Assembly: GCF_026626635.1 (NCBI RefSeq)
Contig: NZ_JAPNKA010000001.1
Span: forward strand, 1,364,001-1,428,000
Reading direction: 5' to 3'
DNA length: 64,000 nt
DNA from: Archangium lansingense
GTDB lineage: Bacteria; Myxococcota; Myxococcia; Myxococcales; Myxococcaceae
Positions 34,202-43,540 of the stretch are shown one piece after another. Positions within the stretch are counted from its first letter, which is position 1. Each line of letters starts with the position of its first letter. Under the pieces are notes generated by a model, which saw only the letters and a program-made list of their open reading frames with translations, did not search any database and was not told the DNA's origin. The translations under genes were made by a program, and so were the position numbers.

Positions 34202-35212
34202 ATGACCGCCACCAATCATCAGTTCCGCCTCGCCGCCCGTCCCGTTGGTCTGCCCAAGCGTGAAGACTGGTCCTACACCGAAGAGCCCGTGCGTGAGCCG
34301 GGCGAGGGAGAGCTGCTGGTCAAGGTGCTCTACCTCTCGTTGGACCCGGCCATGCGCGGCTGGATGAACGAGGGCAAGTCCTATATCCCGCCCGTGGGCA
34401 TCGGTGAGGTGATGCGCGCCGCGGCCGTGGGCCGGGTCATCGCCAGCAAGCACCCCGGGTTCGCGGTGGGGGACCAGGTCTCTGGCATCTTCGGCGTGCA
34501 GGAGTACGCCCTCTCCAATGGCAAGGGCGTCACCAAGGTGGACACGCGCGCCGCTCCGCTGCCTGTCTACCTCGGCGTGCTCGGCATCACCGGCCTGACG
34601 GCCTATTTCGGGCTGCTCGATATCGGCAAGCCGCAGCCGGGCAACACCGTGCTTGTCTCGGGCGCGGCCGGTGCAGTGGGCACGGTGGTGGGGCAGATCG
34701 CGAAGCTCAAGGGCTGCCGCGTCGTGGGCATCGCGGGTGGTGCCGACAAGTGCCGGTACATCGTCGAGGAGCTCGGCTTCGACGCCGCCATCGACTACAA
34801 GTCCGAGGACGTCAGGAAGGCGCTGCGCACGCACTGCCCCAACGGCATCGACGTCTACTTCGACAACGTCGGCGGCGACATCCTCGATGCGGCGCTCACC
34901 CAGATTTCGCGCGGTGCACGCATCGTCATCTGCGGGGCCATCTCCCAGTACAACAACACGACTCCGGTGAAGGGCCCGTCCAACTACCTGTCGCTGCTCG
35001 TCAACCGCGCGAGCATGACGGGCATGGTGGTGTTCGACTACGCCGCGCGCTATGGCGAGGCCGTGCGTGAGATGGCTGGCTGGATGGCCGAGGGCAAGCT
35101 CAAGTCTCGCGAGGACATCGTCGAGGGACTGGAGACGTTCCCTGACACCCTGCTCAAGCTCTTCAAGGGCGAGAACACGGGCAAGCTCGTGCTCAAGGTG
35201 GCCGGGGAGTAA
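34202..35212 (+). CDS. NADP-dependent MDR oxidoreductase (CurA/leukotriene B4 reductase-like)
   Basis: 336 residues from ATG 34202, 50 bp from the divergent TetR start. Zinc-free medium-chain reductase: LYLSLDPAMRGWMNE (substrate domain), nucleotide-binding NTVLVSGAAGAVGTVVGQIAKLKG, and the conserved VDVYFDNVGG/AL pattern (GIDVYFDNVGGDILDAAL). Such enzymes reduce alpha,beta-unsaturated carbonyls. Being divergent from TetR it may also be regulated by it. A longer upstream frame would overlap the TetR gene and is rejected. Confidence 0.93.
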   Translation: MTATNHQFRLAARPVGLPKREDWSYTEEPVREPGEGELLVKVLYLSLDPAMRGWMNEGKSYIPPVGIGEVMRAAAVGRVIASKHPGFAVGDQVSGIFGVQEYALSNGKGVTKVDTRAAPLPVYLGVLGITGLTAYFGLLDIGKPQPGNTVLVSGAAGAVGTVVGQIAKLKGCRVVGIAGGADKCRYIVEELGFDAAIDYKSEDVRKALRTHCPNGIDVYFDNVGGDILDAALTQISRGARIVICGAISQYNNTTPVKGPSNYLSLLVNRASMTGMVVFDYAARYGEAVREMAGWMAEGKLKSREDIVEGLETFPDTLLKLFKGENTGKLVLKVAGE

Positions 35213-35268
35213 CGGCGGGCGCCGGAGCACACAGAAGGTGCCCCGGCGCTATGGGACGGGGGCCCGGC

Positions 35269-37821
35269 TCAGCGCGTCGCGAGCGTGTCGACGTGCTGGC
35301 GCAGGGCCACCTCGTTCTCCAACCGAGCGCTGAGCCCAGCGATGGGCTGGGCGGCCTGGGCGATGCGCCCGCGGGTGCGAGGACCCGCGGCCACGAGCCA
35401 GGCCACACCGAGGGCGAGCTCGGCCACCTCGGGAGCGCCGCTGAGCTGCGGGATGAGCGCGAGCAGCGCCTCCACGGCCTTCTTCACCTGCGCGCCGTGC
35501 AGGGCGTGGCTGCTGGTGATGCCCTGGCGCAGCAGCTCCAGCAGGGCGAGCGCGGTGGCGCGGGCCTGACGCACGGGCTCGTCGCCCGTTCCCGTGCCCG
35601 CCCACAGGCCGCTGGCGAGCTGCTTCTCGAGCAGGCCCACTCCACCGTCGGCGGCGGGCTCCGGCTCCATGGGCATCTCTGCCCTGGACAGCATGTCGCG
35701 CGACTCGGCGAGCTCCTCCGCCTCGTAGCTCATGGAGTCCATGACGGGCCCCGCATCCGCGGGCGCCGGAGCCTTGTCCTTGAACAGGCCACCGAGGAAA
35801 CCACCCTTCTTCTTCGCGGCCTCCCTGGCGGGAGCCGGAGCGGGCGGTGCGAACGACGCGGCCGGTGAAGGCGCGGGCCGGGCGGCCATGACCCTGGGCG
35901 GCGGAGGCGGTGCTCCCCCGGGGGCACCCCCGATGGACGCCTTCTGGAGCGCCATGCGGCGCCGCGGCATTCCGCCCGAGGCGGGGGCGCCGCCCTCTGC
36001 CTCCTCTTGCTTCGCGGTGCCGAACATGGCCCAGCCAGCGGGGGCGTGGACGGGGACGACGCGGGTCTCGGGCTGGCTCGAGGCGCGGCGCTCACCGGTG
36101 CGCTCCTCCACCACGACAAAGGAGGTGTAGGGCGTGACGATGCCGTGCGCGAGCGCCAGTTGGACGATGCGCTCCTTGAGGGCCTGGGCACGCCGGCCCA
36201 CCAGCGCCGCGTCCTGCCAGGCGCGGATGCGCTCGGCGGCCCACAACTTCTCCACCGCGGGGCGGTCGCTCTGGGCGGGAAAGCTCACGGGGATGGAGAG
36301 GGAGAAGGTCTCCGCCCCGGACTTGCCCTTGAGCAGCACCTTGCCGCTGCCGGGCGTGGTGTAGCGGCCGAAGAGGCTCCACGGAGTGCCGTCCACGAGC
36401 TGCGGGGGCTCGGCGGGGGCCAGGTCCGAGGCCTCCACGCCCTCGAAGCGCACCTCCACGCCAGTGACGCGAGGCGCGAGCGCGCGGGAGAACTGAGCTA
36501 CCACCTTGTCGTCGATGCGCTCGCCGGGGTGGATGAACTCCACGGCACCGCCCGTCTGACGGGCCATGTCCTTGAGCAGCACGTCACTGACGTTGGTGCC
36601 GATGCCGAAGGAGTAGATGCGGGCCGTCTTGCGGGCCCCCATCACCGCGTTGAGGATTTCGGACTCGTTGCCCACCTGGCCATCGGTGAGCAGCACCACC
36701 ACGCCGTCGGGCACGGCCTGCACCGCGGCCAGCATGGGCTGGAGCAGCTCGGTGCCACCGTCGGCACGCAGCGCGGCCACCCACTTGTCCGCCTGCTCCA
36801 GCGTCTTCTGGGTGAAGGTCGCCGGCTCCTTGGAGAAGAGCTGGAAGGAGTTGTCGAAGGCGATGATGTTGAAGCGGTCGCCCTCGCGCAGGTGGCGCAG
36901 GCACAGCCGGAGGGCGCCCTGGGCCTGGGGAAGGCTCTCGCCATCCATGGAGCCGGAGGTGTCCACCACGAACACCACCTCCTGGCGCTTGGGGCCCGCG
37001 GCCATGCCCAGCAGGTCAGGCACAACGGTGAGGGCGAAGGTGCCCGGCTCCTCGCCCTTGCGGTGGGTGACGAGCGTGGTGAGCGGGGTGCTGGTGTCCG
37101 GGCTGCGGATGCTGAGGATGAGGTCGCGGTCCAACGCCACGTTGGGCTGGGAGAGCTTCACGCGGGTGCCGCTCTCGGCGCGCGACACGTCCAGCTTGTG
37201 AGAGGGGCTCTCCACCACCACCTCACGGCCGAGCGAGACGAGCAGCTCCAGGGTGAGGCCGTAGCGAGCGTCGCCCACGGGCGGGGTGATGCGGTCCGCG
37301 TCGGGAACGCGGTTGGTAGGGTTGGCCACGCCATGAGCGGAGCGGTCGCCGGTGGGAGTACCGGGGATGTAGCGGGGGGCGACGAGGGTAGGCAGGGCCC
37401 AGCGCACACAGCCTTCTTCCACCTGGATGGCCTGGAGGAACTCGACCTCGACGAGGGTCTCCTCGTTGGGCAGGAGGTTGCCCACCTGAGCGGTGAAGAC
37501 GTTGGGGCGCTCCTGGTCGAGCAGGGCGGCGCCGTGGCCGGCAGTCACCGCGTCGTCATAGGCGCGGAAGGCCTCCTCGCGCTCCTTGAGGACGCCCTGA
37601 ACGCGGCGGCCAGCACACTCCATGGAGAAGGCGGTGAGGGTGGCGTCGGAGGGGAGGGGGAAGACGTAGACGGCCTCAATGGGCTTGGACTCGGTGTTGC
37701 GGTAGCGCTGGCGAACGCGAACCCGAGCGTGACCGCCGAGTAGTTCACCGGTGACGTCCACGCCCTGAAGGGGAACCTGAGCGCCGCTCTGCGTGTACAG
37801 ACCTGCCTTCTCGATCTCCAT
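35269..37821 (-). CDS. VIT/von Willebrand A domain protein
   Basis: 850 residues. N-terminal VIT domain (~5-130): GVDVTGELLGGHARVRVRQRY, then EAVYVFPLP and GRRVQGVLKEREEAFRAYDDA. vWA domain at ~275-450 with MIDAS VFVVDTSGSMDGES (near 284) and VVVLLTDGQVGNE. The C-terminal half is Pro/Ala-rich linker and helices. The pair VIT-vWA is shared with inter-alpha-trypsin inhibitor heavy chains; bacterial roles are unknown, probably adhesion or protein scaffolding. No signal peptide is visible. Its start is 4 bp after the MerR stop, with AAAGGT inside the MerR end, so it is in an operon with MerR. Confidence 0.92.
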   Translation of the reverse strand: MEIEKAGLYTQSGAQVPLQGVDVTGELLGGHARVRVRQRYRNTESKPIEAVYVFPLPSDATLTAFSMECAGRRVQGVLKEREEAFRAYDDAVTAGHGAALLDQERPNVFTAQVGNLLPNEETLVEVEFLQAIQVEEGCVRWALPTLVAPRYIPGTPTGDRSAHGVANPTNRVPDADRITPPVGDARYGLTLELLVSLGREVVVESPSHKLDVSRAESGTRVKLSQPNVALDRDLILSIRSPDTSTPLTTLVTHRKGEEPGTFALTVVPDLLGMAAGPKRQEVVFVVDTSGSMDGESLPQAQGALRLCLRHLREGDRFNIIAFDNSFQLFSKEPATFTQKTLEQADKWVAALRADGGTELLQPMLAAVQAVPDGVVVLLTDGQVGNESEILNAVMGARKTARIYSFGIGTNVSDVLLKDMARQTGGAVEFIHPGERIDDKVVAQFSRALAPRVTGVEVRFEGVEASDLAPAEPPQLVDGTPWSLFGRYTTPGSGKVLLKGKSGAETFSLSIPVSFPAQSDRPAVEKLWAAERIRAWQDAALVGRRAQALKERIVQLALAHGIVTPYTSFVVVEERTGERRASSQPETRVVPVHAPAGWAMFGTAKQEEAEGGAPASGGMPRRRMALQKASIGGAPGGAPPPPPRVMAARPAPSPAASFAPPAPAPAREAAKKKGGFLGGLFKDKAPAPADAGPVMDSMSYEAEELAESRDMLSRAEMPMEPEPAADGGVGLLEKQLASGLWAGTGTGDEPVRQARATALALLELLRQGITSSHALHGAQVKKAVEALLALIPQLSGAPEVAELALGVAWLVAAGPRTRGRIAQAAQPIAGLSARLENEVALRQHVDTLATR

Positions 37822-37825
37822 GGCT

Positions 37826-38344
37826 CTACCTTTCCTGGGACTCCTGGATGAGGGCGCGCACGCGTTCTGCGAGCGCCCGGGTCTTCGCGTCCGCCGTGTC
37901 AGCGAGGTGCAGCTCCAGCCCCAGCGCCAGCTCCCACCGCTGCCAGCTTGTCACTCCAGCGGAGGAGGGTGCAGGGGCCTCGGCCTTCACCGGCCCGGCG
38001 GGGGACGGCGAGGCGGGGGCCGGTTCAGCCTGTTCGGCAGCGGGGGCCGCTACCGAGGGGGGAACCTGGGTGGGGTCCGCCTCGGAGAGCGCCTTCAGCT
38101 CGTCGGGGCTCAGCCGCAGGAGCTCCACCTGGATGGCATCGAGCGGGAGGAACCTCGCTTGTAGGACCCGGATGGCCTTGAGGCGCACCAGGTGCTCTTC
38201 ACCATAGACGGTGTCCGGCCCCTTGAAGGGCGGAGCGGGCAGGAGCCCGCGCTGGACGTAGTAGCGCACGGTGCGCGGGGACACGCCCGCCGCTTCCGCC
38301 AGCTCCGTCAGCTTCCACTCCTTGCGTGTGTTCGTCGTGCTCAC
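37826..38344 (-). CDS. MerR-family transcriptional regulator
   Basis: 172 residues from GTG 38344. Winged helix MerR domain at the N terminus: WKLTELAEAAGVSPRTVRYYVQRGLLPAPPFKG. The middle is Pro/Ala-rich and the C-terminal helix (LAERVRALIQES) may dimerise. I placed the start at the GTG because the strong promoter at 38352-38380 puts the transcript start within 1-2 nt of it; an earlier in-frame TTG is the -35 box itself. So the mRNA is probably leaderless. Probably controls itself and the VIT/vWA gene downstream. Confidence 0.85.
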   Translation of the reverse strand: MSTTNTRKEWKLTELAEAAGVSPRTVRYYVQRGLLPAPPFKGPDTVYGEEHLVRLKAIRVLQARFLPLDAIQVELLRLSPDELKALSEADPTQVPPSVAAPAAEQAEPAPASPSPAGPVKAEAPAPSSAGVTSWQRWELALGLELHLADTADAKTRALAERVRALIQESQER

Positions 38345-38351
38345 GGGACTG

Positions 38352-38404
38352 ACAGTAAGACTCGACAGTGGTGGTGTCAAGTTGTCACTGGTGAATTGTC
38401 ACTG
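38352..38404 (-). promoter_or_regulatory. Sigma-70-type promoter and repeated half-sites of the MerR operon
   Basis: Minus strand: TTGACA (38380-38375), 17 nt, TACTGT (38357-38352), then about 7 nt to the GTG start. Upstream, the plus-strand unit TTGTCACTG occurs twice (38382-38390, 38396-38404), and related GACAGTG half-sites lie at 38364-38370 and near 38413. These could bind the MerR protein; they also sit about 80 bp before the divergent DUF2721 gene. Confidence 0.65.
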
Positions 38405-38483
38405 TCATGAAGACAGTGGCGGGATGTAGGAGAGCAGGCGACCGAGCTTGCGCAGGCTGGGAGCGGGTGTGACAGAGGGGGGT

Positions 38484-38981
38484 ATGGACGCGACAGGCGG
38501 CATGGACATCTCCTCCATCCGGGTCATTGGAGCGGCGGTGACGCCGGCGGTGATGGTGTCCGCGTGCGGCATCCTGGCCACGGGGTTGGACAACCAGATC
38601 GCGCGGATGACGGCGCGCACGCGGGACATGCTGAAGGAGTGGCGCTCGCTGCCGGAGGACAACCCGCGACGCGAGGTGCTGCGCTTGGAAGTGGCCATCC
38701 TGGACCGGCGGCACCTGTTGCTGGCGCGTGCGCTGGGGATGGCCTACGGGGCGCTCATCTCGTTCGTGGTGACGTCGCTGCTGTACCTGTCGCAGCGGCG
38801 CTTCGGGGTGTCGGACGTGCTGCCGGTGTTGTCCTTCTCGGTGGGTGTGGTGCTGCTGGGAGCCCTCGCGGTGTTCGCGCTGGCGTCGCTGCGGCTGGGG
38901 CGCGATGCGCTCGAGCTGGAGAAGCGCGAGATGTTCGGAATCGTCGTGCAGCCCGGGCCTGGTGGCGAGCGGCACAAGTGA
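38484..38981 (+). CDS. DUF2721 membrane protein
   Basis: 165 residues from ATG 38484 (GAGGGGGG upstream; an ATG at 38502 is a possible alternative). Hydrophobic segments at ~12-30, ~75-95 and ~105-125, with the conserved charged loop between them (LDNQIARMTARTRDML and RREVLRLEVAILDRRH), as in DUF2721. Unknown function. Divergent from the MerR operon. Confidence 0.85.
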   Translation: MDATGGMDISSIRVIGAAVTPAVMVSACGILATGLDNQIARMTARTRDMLKEWRSLPEDNPRREVLRLEVAILDRRHLLLARALGMAYGALISFVVTSLLYLSQRRFGVSDVLPVLSFSVGVVLLGALAVFALASLRLGRDALELEKREMFGIVVQPGPGGERHK

Positions 38982-39067
38982 GTACCTGGCTCGTCACGAA
39001 GCCAGCCAGCGAGCCCGCCCTCCCGAGGTGGCGGAGCGAGGCACGACACGACGGGCACGGAGGGACC

Positions 39068-39847
39068 TCAGCCGGTGATGTCAGCGGGTGACTTCAGCTG
39101 GATGCCGAGCGCTCGTATCAGGTCCAAGGGGATGGGGATGATGGTCTGGTTGCCACCGCCGGTGATCTCCACGAGGGTCTGCAGGTAGCGGAGCTGAAGG
39201 GTGATGGGGTTGCGGTTGAGCACCTCGGCGGCGAGGGAGAGCTTCTCGGCGGCCTGGTGCTCGCCCTCGGCGGCGATGATTTTGGCGCGGCGCTCGCGCT
39301 CGGCCTCGGCCTGGCGGGCGATGGCGCGCTGCATCTCCACGGGCAGGTCAATGTGCTTCACCTCCACGTTGGAGACCTTGATGCCCCAGGGGTCGGTGTG
39401 GGCATCGAGCACCTTCTGGATTTCGCGGTTGATGCGGTCGCGCTCGGAGAGGAGCTGGTCCAGCTCCACCTGGCCGAGGATGGCGCGCAAGGTGGTCTGT
39501 GCGAGCTGGCTGGTGGCGTAGAGGTAGTCCTCCACCTGGAGCACGGCCTTGTCGGCGTGGATGACGCGGAAGTAGACGACGGCGTTCACCTTCACGCTGA
39601 CGTTGTCCTTGGTGATGACGTCCTGCGGGGGCACGTCGCGGGCGACGGTGCGCAGGTCGATGATGACGATGCGCTCGACGAAGGGGATGATCCACCGGAA
39701 GCCGGCGCGCTTGAGGCCCACGAAGCGGCCGAGCCGGAAGACGACGCCGTTCTCGTACTCGTTGACGATGCGCACGCCGGAGAGGAAGGCGAGCACGAGG
39801 AAGCCCAGGGGGACGAGCAGCCCGAGGGCTCCGAAGAAATCGTTCAT
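39068..39847 (-). CDS. Slipin/stomatin-like SPFH protein
   Basis: 259 residues. One TM helix ([20 protein letters not shown]) followed by the SPFH domain: [41 protein letters not shown], and the C-terminal helix [23 protein letters not shown]. Slipins assemble scaffolds at the inner membrane and in archaea are cleaved by the NfeD protease partner. Overlaps the nfeD gene by 4 nt (ATGA), as expected for this pair. Confidence 0.95.
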   Translation of the reverse strand: MNDFFGALGLLVPLGFLVLAFLSGVRIVNEYENGVVFRLGRFVGLKRAGFRWIIPFVERIVIIDLRTVARDVPPQDVITKDNVSVKVNAVVYFRVIHADKAVLQVEDYLYATSQLAQTTLRAILGQVELDQLLSERDRINREIQKVLDAHTDPWGIKVSNVEVKHIDLPVEMQRAIARQAEAERERRAKIIAAEGEHQAAEKLSLAAEVLNRNPITLQLRYLQTLVEITGGGNQTIIPIPLDLIRALGIQLKSPADITG

Positions 39848-41184
39848 GACTTCACCTCATCGACGAACAGGGTGAGTCCCTCCACGCGGCGCACCACCAC
39901 GCGGGTGCCTGCGGGAAGGGGAGAAGAGGAGAGGGCGGCCCAGCGCTCGCCATGGACGAACACCTCGCCGCCGGAGGGTGAGACGGTGTCGAGCACCTGG
40001 CCCATTTCGCCGACGAGGCCCGCATCACCGGCGAGCTGGGGCTTGCGTCGAGTCTCTGCGGCGCGGAAGGCGAGGTAGACGGCAGCCCCGGCGACGAAGA
40101 CGGCGGTAGGCAACATCGTGCGCAGGGGAACCTGCAAGGGGCTGTCGAGGAACCAACCCGGATCGAAGCGGTCCACGAGGAACACGCCACCGAGCACGAG
40201 CAGTCCCAGGCCAGCGGTGCCGAGCAGTCCACTGGTGACGAAGAGCTCGGCGACGAGCAGGGCAACCCCGAGCAGCAGGAGGACGATGGCACCGGTGCGC
40301 ACGGGCAAGGCGGAGGAGGCGAGCAGGGCGAGCACGAGGCACACCACACCGACAACACCAGGGGCGAAGAGACCGGGGTGGGTGAGCTCGATGGCGATGC
40401 CGAGGCCGGCGATGAGGAAGAGGATGTAGACGACGGCCGGTTGGGCGAGGGCGTGGAGGAAGCGCTGGGAGAAGGAGGGCCGCAGGTCCACCACCTGGGC
40501 GTTGGCGGTGCGCAGCGTGACGGGCGTGTCGCCGACGGTGACGGAGCGACCATTGGCCCACTCGAGGAAGGACTCCTGCGTGGGGGCGACGTGTTCGATG
40601 ACGTGGAGCGCGAGGGCCTTCTCGGCGGGGACGCTCTCGCTGTTGCGGACGGCGCTGATGGCCCACTCGACGTTGCGGCCGCGTTGCTTGGCGATGGCCT
40701 CGACGAAGGCGACGGCGTCGTTCTCTATCTTGCGGGCCATCTCCTTGCCGCCGGCCTCCTCGGGGTCCTGGCCGGAGAGACCGACAACGGGGTGAGCGGC
40801 GCCGATGTTGGTCCCGGGCGCCATGGCCGCGAGGTGGGAGGCGAGGGTGATGAAGACGCCAGCACTACCGGCCCGTGCGCCGGAGGGGCCGACCCATACG
40901 AGGACGGGGATGCGGGCCCCGAGGAAGGCGCGGACGATGTTGCGGGTGGACTCGAGCTCTCCGCCGGGAGTGTCGAGCCGGATGAGGAGTGCCTGATGAC
41001 CGGCCTCTTGGGCGCGGCGGACACAATCGACGAGGAAGGCACTGGAGCCGGCATCGACGGTGCCATCGAGGACACAGCGGGAGACGACGGCGGGGGCGGG
41101 AGAATCCGCACGACTGGTTGCCTGTCCGAGCAGCAACAGGCCCAGCACGAGCACCCCGAAGACCGAACGCCCGAACCCACCCAT
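39844..41184 (-). CDS. NfeD-family membrane protease
   Basis: 446 residues from ATG 41184 (GGAGG 4 nt upstream; an ATG 27 nt earlier lacks a ribosome site). Signal peptide [22 protein letters not shown]. Residues ~35-235 are a ClpP-like serine protease domain: [14 protein letters not shown], then [16 protein letters not shown] with the nucleophile in GSAG. A block of TM helices follows (~255-370), then a C-terminal OB-fold NfeD domain ([27 protein letters not shown]). Partner of the downstream slipin in membrane quality control. Confidence 0.94.
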   Translation of the reverse strand: MGGFGRSVFGVLVLGLLLLGQATSRADSPAPAVVSRCVLDGTVDAGSSAFLVDCVRRAQEAGHQALLIRLDTPGGELESTRNIVRAFLGARIPVLVWVGPSGARAGSAGVFITLASHLAAMAPGTNIGAAHPVVGLSGQDPEEAGGKEMARKIENDAVAFVEAIAKQRGRNVEWAISAVRNSESVPAEKALALHVIEHVAPTQESFLEWANGRSVTVGDTPVTLRTANAQVVDLRPSFSQRFLHALAQPAVVYILFLIAGLGIAIELTHPGLFAPGVVGVVCLVLALLASSALPVRTGAIVLLLLGVALLVAELFVTSGLLGTAGLGLLVLGGVFLVDRFDPGWFLDSPLQVPLRTMLPTAVFVAGAAVYLAFRAAETRRKPQLAGDAGLVGEMGQVLDTVSPSGGEVFVHGERWAALSSSPLPAGTRVVVRRVEGLTLFVDEVKS

Positions 41185-41218
41185 CACGCCTCCAACTCCC
41201 TCTGCCATCAAACCCAGT

Positions 41219-41290
41219 CACCAACCCTCACCACCAACCCTCACCACCAACCCCCGCCAACAACCCCCGCCAACAACCCCCGCCAACAAC
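41219..41290. repeat. Short tandem repeats between nfeD and the glycosyltransferase gene
   Basis: Back-to-back imperfect copies of CACCAACCCT-like 10-12-bp units, then three copies of a 13-bp unit CCCCGCCAACAAC, ending directly at the REP-like repeat. No coding potential. Probably a slippage-prone spacer. Confidence 0.7.
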
Positions 41291-41324
41291 CCCTCTCCCC
41301 CCGGGAGAGGGACGGGGTGAGGGT
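41290..41324 (+). repeat. REP-like palindromic repeat
   Basis: Copy of the family: CCCCTCTCCC, loop, GGGAGAGGG, ACGGGGTGAGGGT. It lies downstream of the glycosyltransferase gene (minus strand). Confidence 0.75.
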
Positions 41325-41468
41325 ATCCGTCCCCGTGCTCCAATCCGTGAATCAGCCCGGACCACGTATCTACTGCGCCCCGCCGTGTCGCCCAGCCCCC
41401 GAGGGCATCCGTCGAACGGCGCACGTCCCAGGGCGGCTGGGGTTTCCTGAACTACACAGATGACCTGC

Positions 41469-42785
41469 TCAGTGCCCCACGTCGCCCGCGAGCCGGCTCT
41501 CCGCTTCGTTTTCGAGCTGGAGAGACGCGGTGGGAGCCGAGGCGGCCCGTTCTACGGCGAGCGCCTCCAGCAGGAGGAGCTCATCGAGGAGGAGGCGAGG
41601 CATGAGGAAGTGCTGGCGGACGCGCTCGCGGCCGCTCGCGCCGAGTGTCCGAGCGGTCTGCGGGTGGCGCAGGAGGTGGAGCAGGGCGTCGGCGCACTCC
41701 TCGACGCTGTCCACGAGGATGCCGCCGATGCCGGGGGGAATCTGCATGGGGATGCCGCCGACGCGCCCGGCGACGACGGGGGTGCCCTTCCAGAGGGCCT
41801 CGGAGACGACGAGCCCGAAGCCCTCGCGCAGGGACTTCTGGATGATGACATCGGAGAGGGACTGGAAGGCATTGACCTCGACGTTGCCCACGCCGACGAG
41901 GTTGGTGAAGACGTGGATGAGGTGGTCGTCGGTGGTCTCGGCGCGGACCTTCTCGTAGATGTCCCAGGCCTCGGGGTCGTCGAGGGCCATGGAGCTGACG
42001 AGGGCGAGCTGGAGGTGGGGGATGTGTTGGCGCACGAGCCGGTAGGCGGCGACGACGCCGAGGGGGTCCTTCCACTTGTCGAAGCGGCTGACCTGGGTGA
42101 CGAGGGGGCGGCTGAGGCGGACGCCGATCCACTCGAGGATGTGGCGGGCGAGCTCCTTCGGGAGGGTGAGGTTCTTGGGGCTGAGGGGATCGATGGCAGG
42201 CGGGAGGATGGCGACGCGGCGGATGGGGAAGCGTGGGGGGATGAAGCTCTCGAGGGTGAAGACGGCGGCGTCGTAGGCGCCGAGGTAGGGCGTGAGGAAC
42301 TCCCAGATGGCGGGATTGGGGTGGGAGGTATCGATGTGGCAGCGCCAGATCCACCGGGAGCTGCGGTGGTGGACGAGCCCGGCGATGGCGGCGGGCTGGG
42401 GGTCGTGGACGACGACGAAGTCGTAGCCCTCGGCGAGGTGGGGGGCGTTGAGCTGGGCGTTGCCGAGATAGAGGGCCTTCTCGGTCTCGGAGAGCTCGCC
42501 GGGAGCGCCCTGCAGTCCGTTGTGGAGACGCTTGGTGATCTGAAAGAAGGCGTCGTCGCCGCGGATGATCTTCCACTCGGCCTCCAGACCGAGGTCCCTG
42601 AGGAGGGGGACGCAGGCGCGGAGGATCTCCGAGACGCCGCCGCCGTAGGAGGTGGCGTTGACGTGGAGGATGCGGGCGCCGCGCAGACGTTGGGCGACGC
42701 GGACGAGCTCATCGAGCTGCTCATCGGGAGCGACGCCGCGGTACGCATCGAGGGACCTGTCACCAATGTCGACGACGTCGAGCAT
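41469..42785 (-). CDS. GT4 glycosyltransferase, trehalose synthase (TreT)-like
   Basis: 438 residues from ATG 42785, chosen for GGAGG 4 nt upstream. N-terminal domain: HVNATSYGGGVSEILRACVPLL, KIIRGDDAFF; WRCHIDTSHPNPAIWEFL; C-terminal nucleotide-binding domain: VTQVSRFDKWKDPLGVVAAYRL, IIQKSLREGFGLVVSEALWKGTPVVAG with the E-x7-E motif. This is the pattern of trehalose glycosyltransferring synthases, which make trehalose from a nucleotide sugar and glucose. The frame extends 43 codons upstream but that part has no ribosome site. Stands alone. Confidence 0.9.
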   Translation of the reverse strand: MLDVVDIGDRSLDAYRGVAPDEQLDELVRVAQRLRGARILHVNATSYGGGVSEILRACVPLLRDLGLEAEWKIIRGDDAFFQITKRLHNGLQGAPGELSETEKALYLGNAQLNAPHLAEGYDFVVVHDPQPAAIAGLVHHRSSRWIWRCHIDTSHPNPAIWEFLTPYLGAYDAAVFTLESFIPPRFPIRRVAILPPAIDPLSPKNLTLPKELARHILEWIGVRLSRPLVTQVSRFDKWKDPLGVVAAYRLVRQHIPHLQLALVSSMALDDPEAWDIYEKVRAETTDDHLIHVFTNLVGVGNVEVNAFQSLSDVIIQKSLREGFGLVVSEALWKGTPVVAGRVGGIPMQIPPGIGGILVDSVEECADALLHLLRHPQTARTLGASGRERVRQHFLMPRLLLDELLLLEALAVERAASAPTASLQLENEAESRLAGDVGH

Positions 42786-43000
42786 GGGACCTCCAGGCCG
42801 CAAGGGATGCGGCACCGAGGAAAGGTGACGATGGCGGCGAGGGGAGGCGGAAGGGAGCAGGCTGGCGGGCGGAGCGGGGGGCGATGGGGGGAGCGCTCCT
42901 TGGGGCGCGTGCATCCGATGGAGGACGGAGCGAAGGGGGGCGCGTTGCGGCGTGGAGAGGGGCTCCCTACGGTGGGAGGGGAATGCCTTCAGGAGGACGC

Positions 43001-43195
43001 ATGCGCCGTGCCCTGCTCATCACGATAGGAGTGGTCGTTTCCTTGCTGGCCTGCCGGACGACGCAGCCACCGGGAACGGAGAACGCGCCGCCGATCCAGG
43101 ATCCAGCCCAGAAGGAAGGAGGGCAACTGGTGCCCGCGGAGCCACCGGGGCCAGCGGAGCCGCTCCCGGTTCCGGATGCGGGAATGCCCCCGTAG
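43001..43195 (+). CDS. Small lipoprotein
   Basis: 64 residues from ATG 43001, with AGGAGGA 4-5 nt upstream. Lipoprotein signal MRRALLITIGVVVSLLAC, then a disordered Pro/Glu/Gln tail (PPGTENAPPIQDPAQKEGG) ending PDAGMPP. Typical myxobacterial short lipoprotein; function unknown. Confidence 0.7.
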   Translation: MRRALLITIGVVVSLLACRTTQPPGTENAPPIQDPAQKEGGQLVPAEPPGPAEPLPVPDAGMPP

Positions 43196-43219
43196 TCCTC
43201 TCTGGAGACTGACCGACTC

Positions 43220-43257
43220 CTCCCTCGCCCACCGGGAGAGGGGTCGGGGGTGAGGGT
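43220..43257 (+). repeat. REP-like palindromic repeat (diverged)
   Basis: TCCCTCGCCCACCGGGAGAG followed by GGGTCGGGGGTGAGGGT. Longer loop and one mismatch compared with the other copies. It follows the small lipoprotein gene. Confidence 0.7.
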
Positions 43258-43346
43258 ATCGAGCGCCCCAGGTTGAGCCTGCGTGAACCCCTGTGCCGCT
43301 GTGAGCGGGCCAGGGGGACGTGCGCGGCTATGCCTCCAGAACGGCT

Positions 43347-43418
43347 TTACGCATAGACAGTATCGAGTGGGCGCGCGATGCCGATGCGCAGATGCCTCAC
43401 CAAGTCATCCTTCGCCAT
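43347..43418 (-). CDS. Possible 23-residue peptide
   Basis: ATG 43418 preceded by AGGAGGAGG, one of the best ribosome sites in the window, reading MAKDDLVRHLRIGIARPLDTVYA and then TAA at 43347. The strong ribosome site is what makes it worth listing; length is too short for a firm call. It could be a leader peptide or the start of a decayed gene. Confidence 0.35.
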   Translation of the reverse strand: MAKDDLVRHLRIGIARPLDTVYA

Positions 43419-43540
43419 GGCGGAACCTCCTCCTTAATCACGAAGGTACGTACTGCACCTGGAGAGCAGGCAGGAAGCTCCAGCGAGGCCCCACGGCGGC
43501 CGTGACAGGAGCGAGCGGCTGGCGCACAGTGTCGCCGCTG

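Noticed and set aside
41219..41290. Repeats resembling a CRISPR array
   Set aside because: Units are 10-13 bp and contiguous without spacers, and no cas gene is present.
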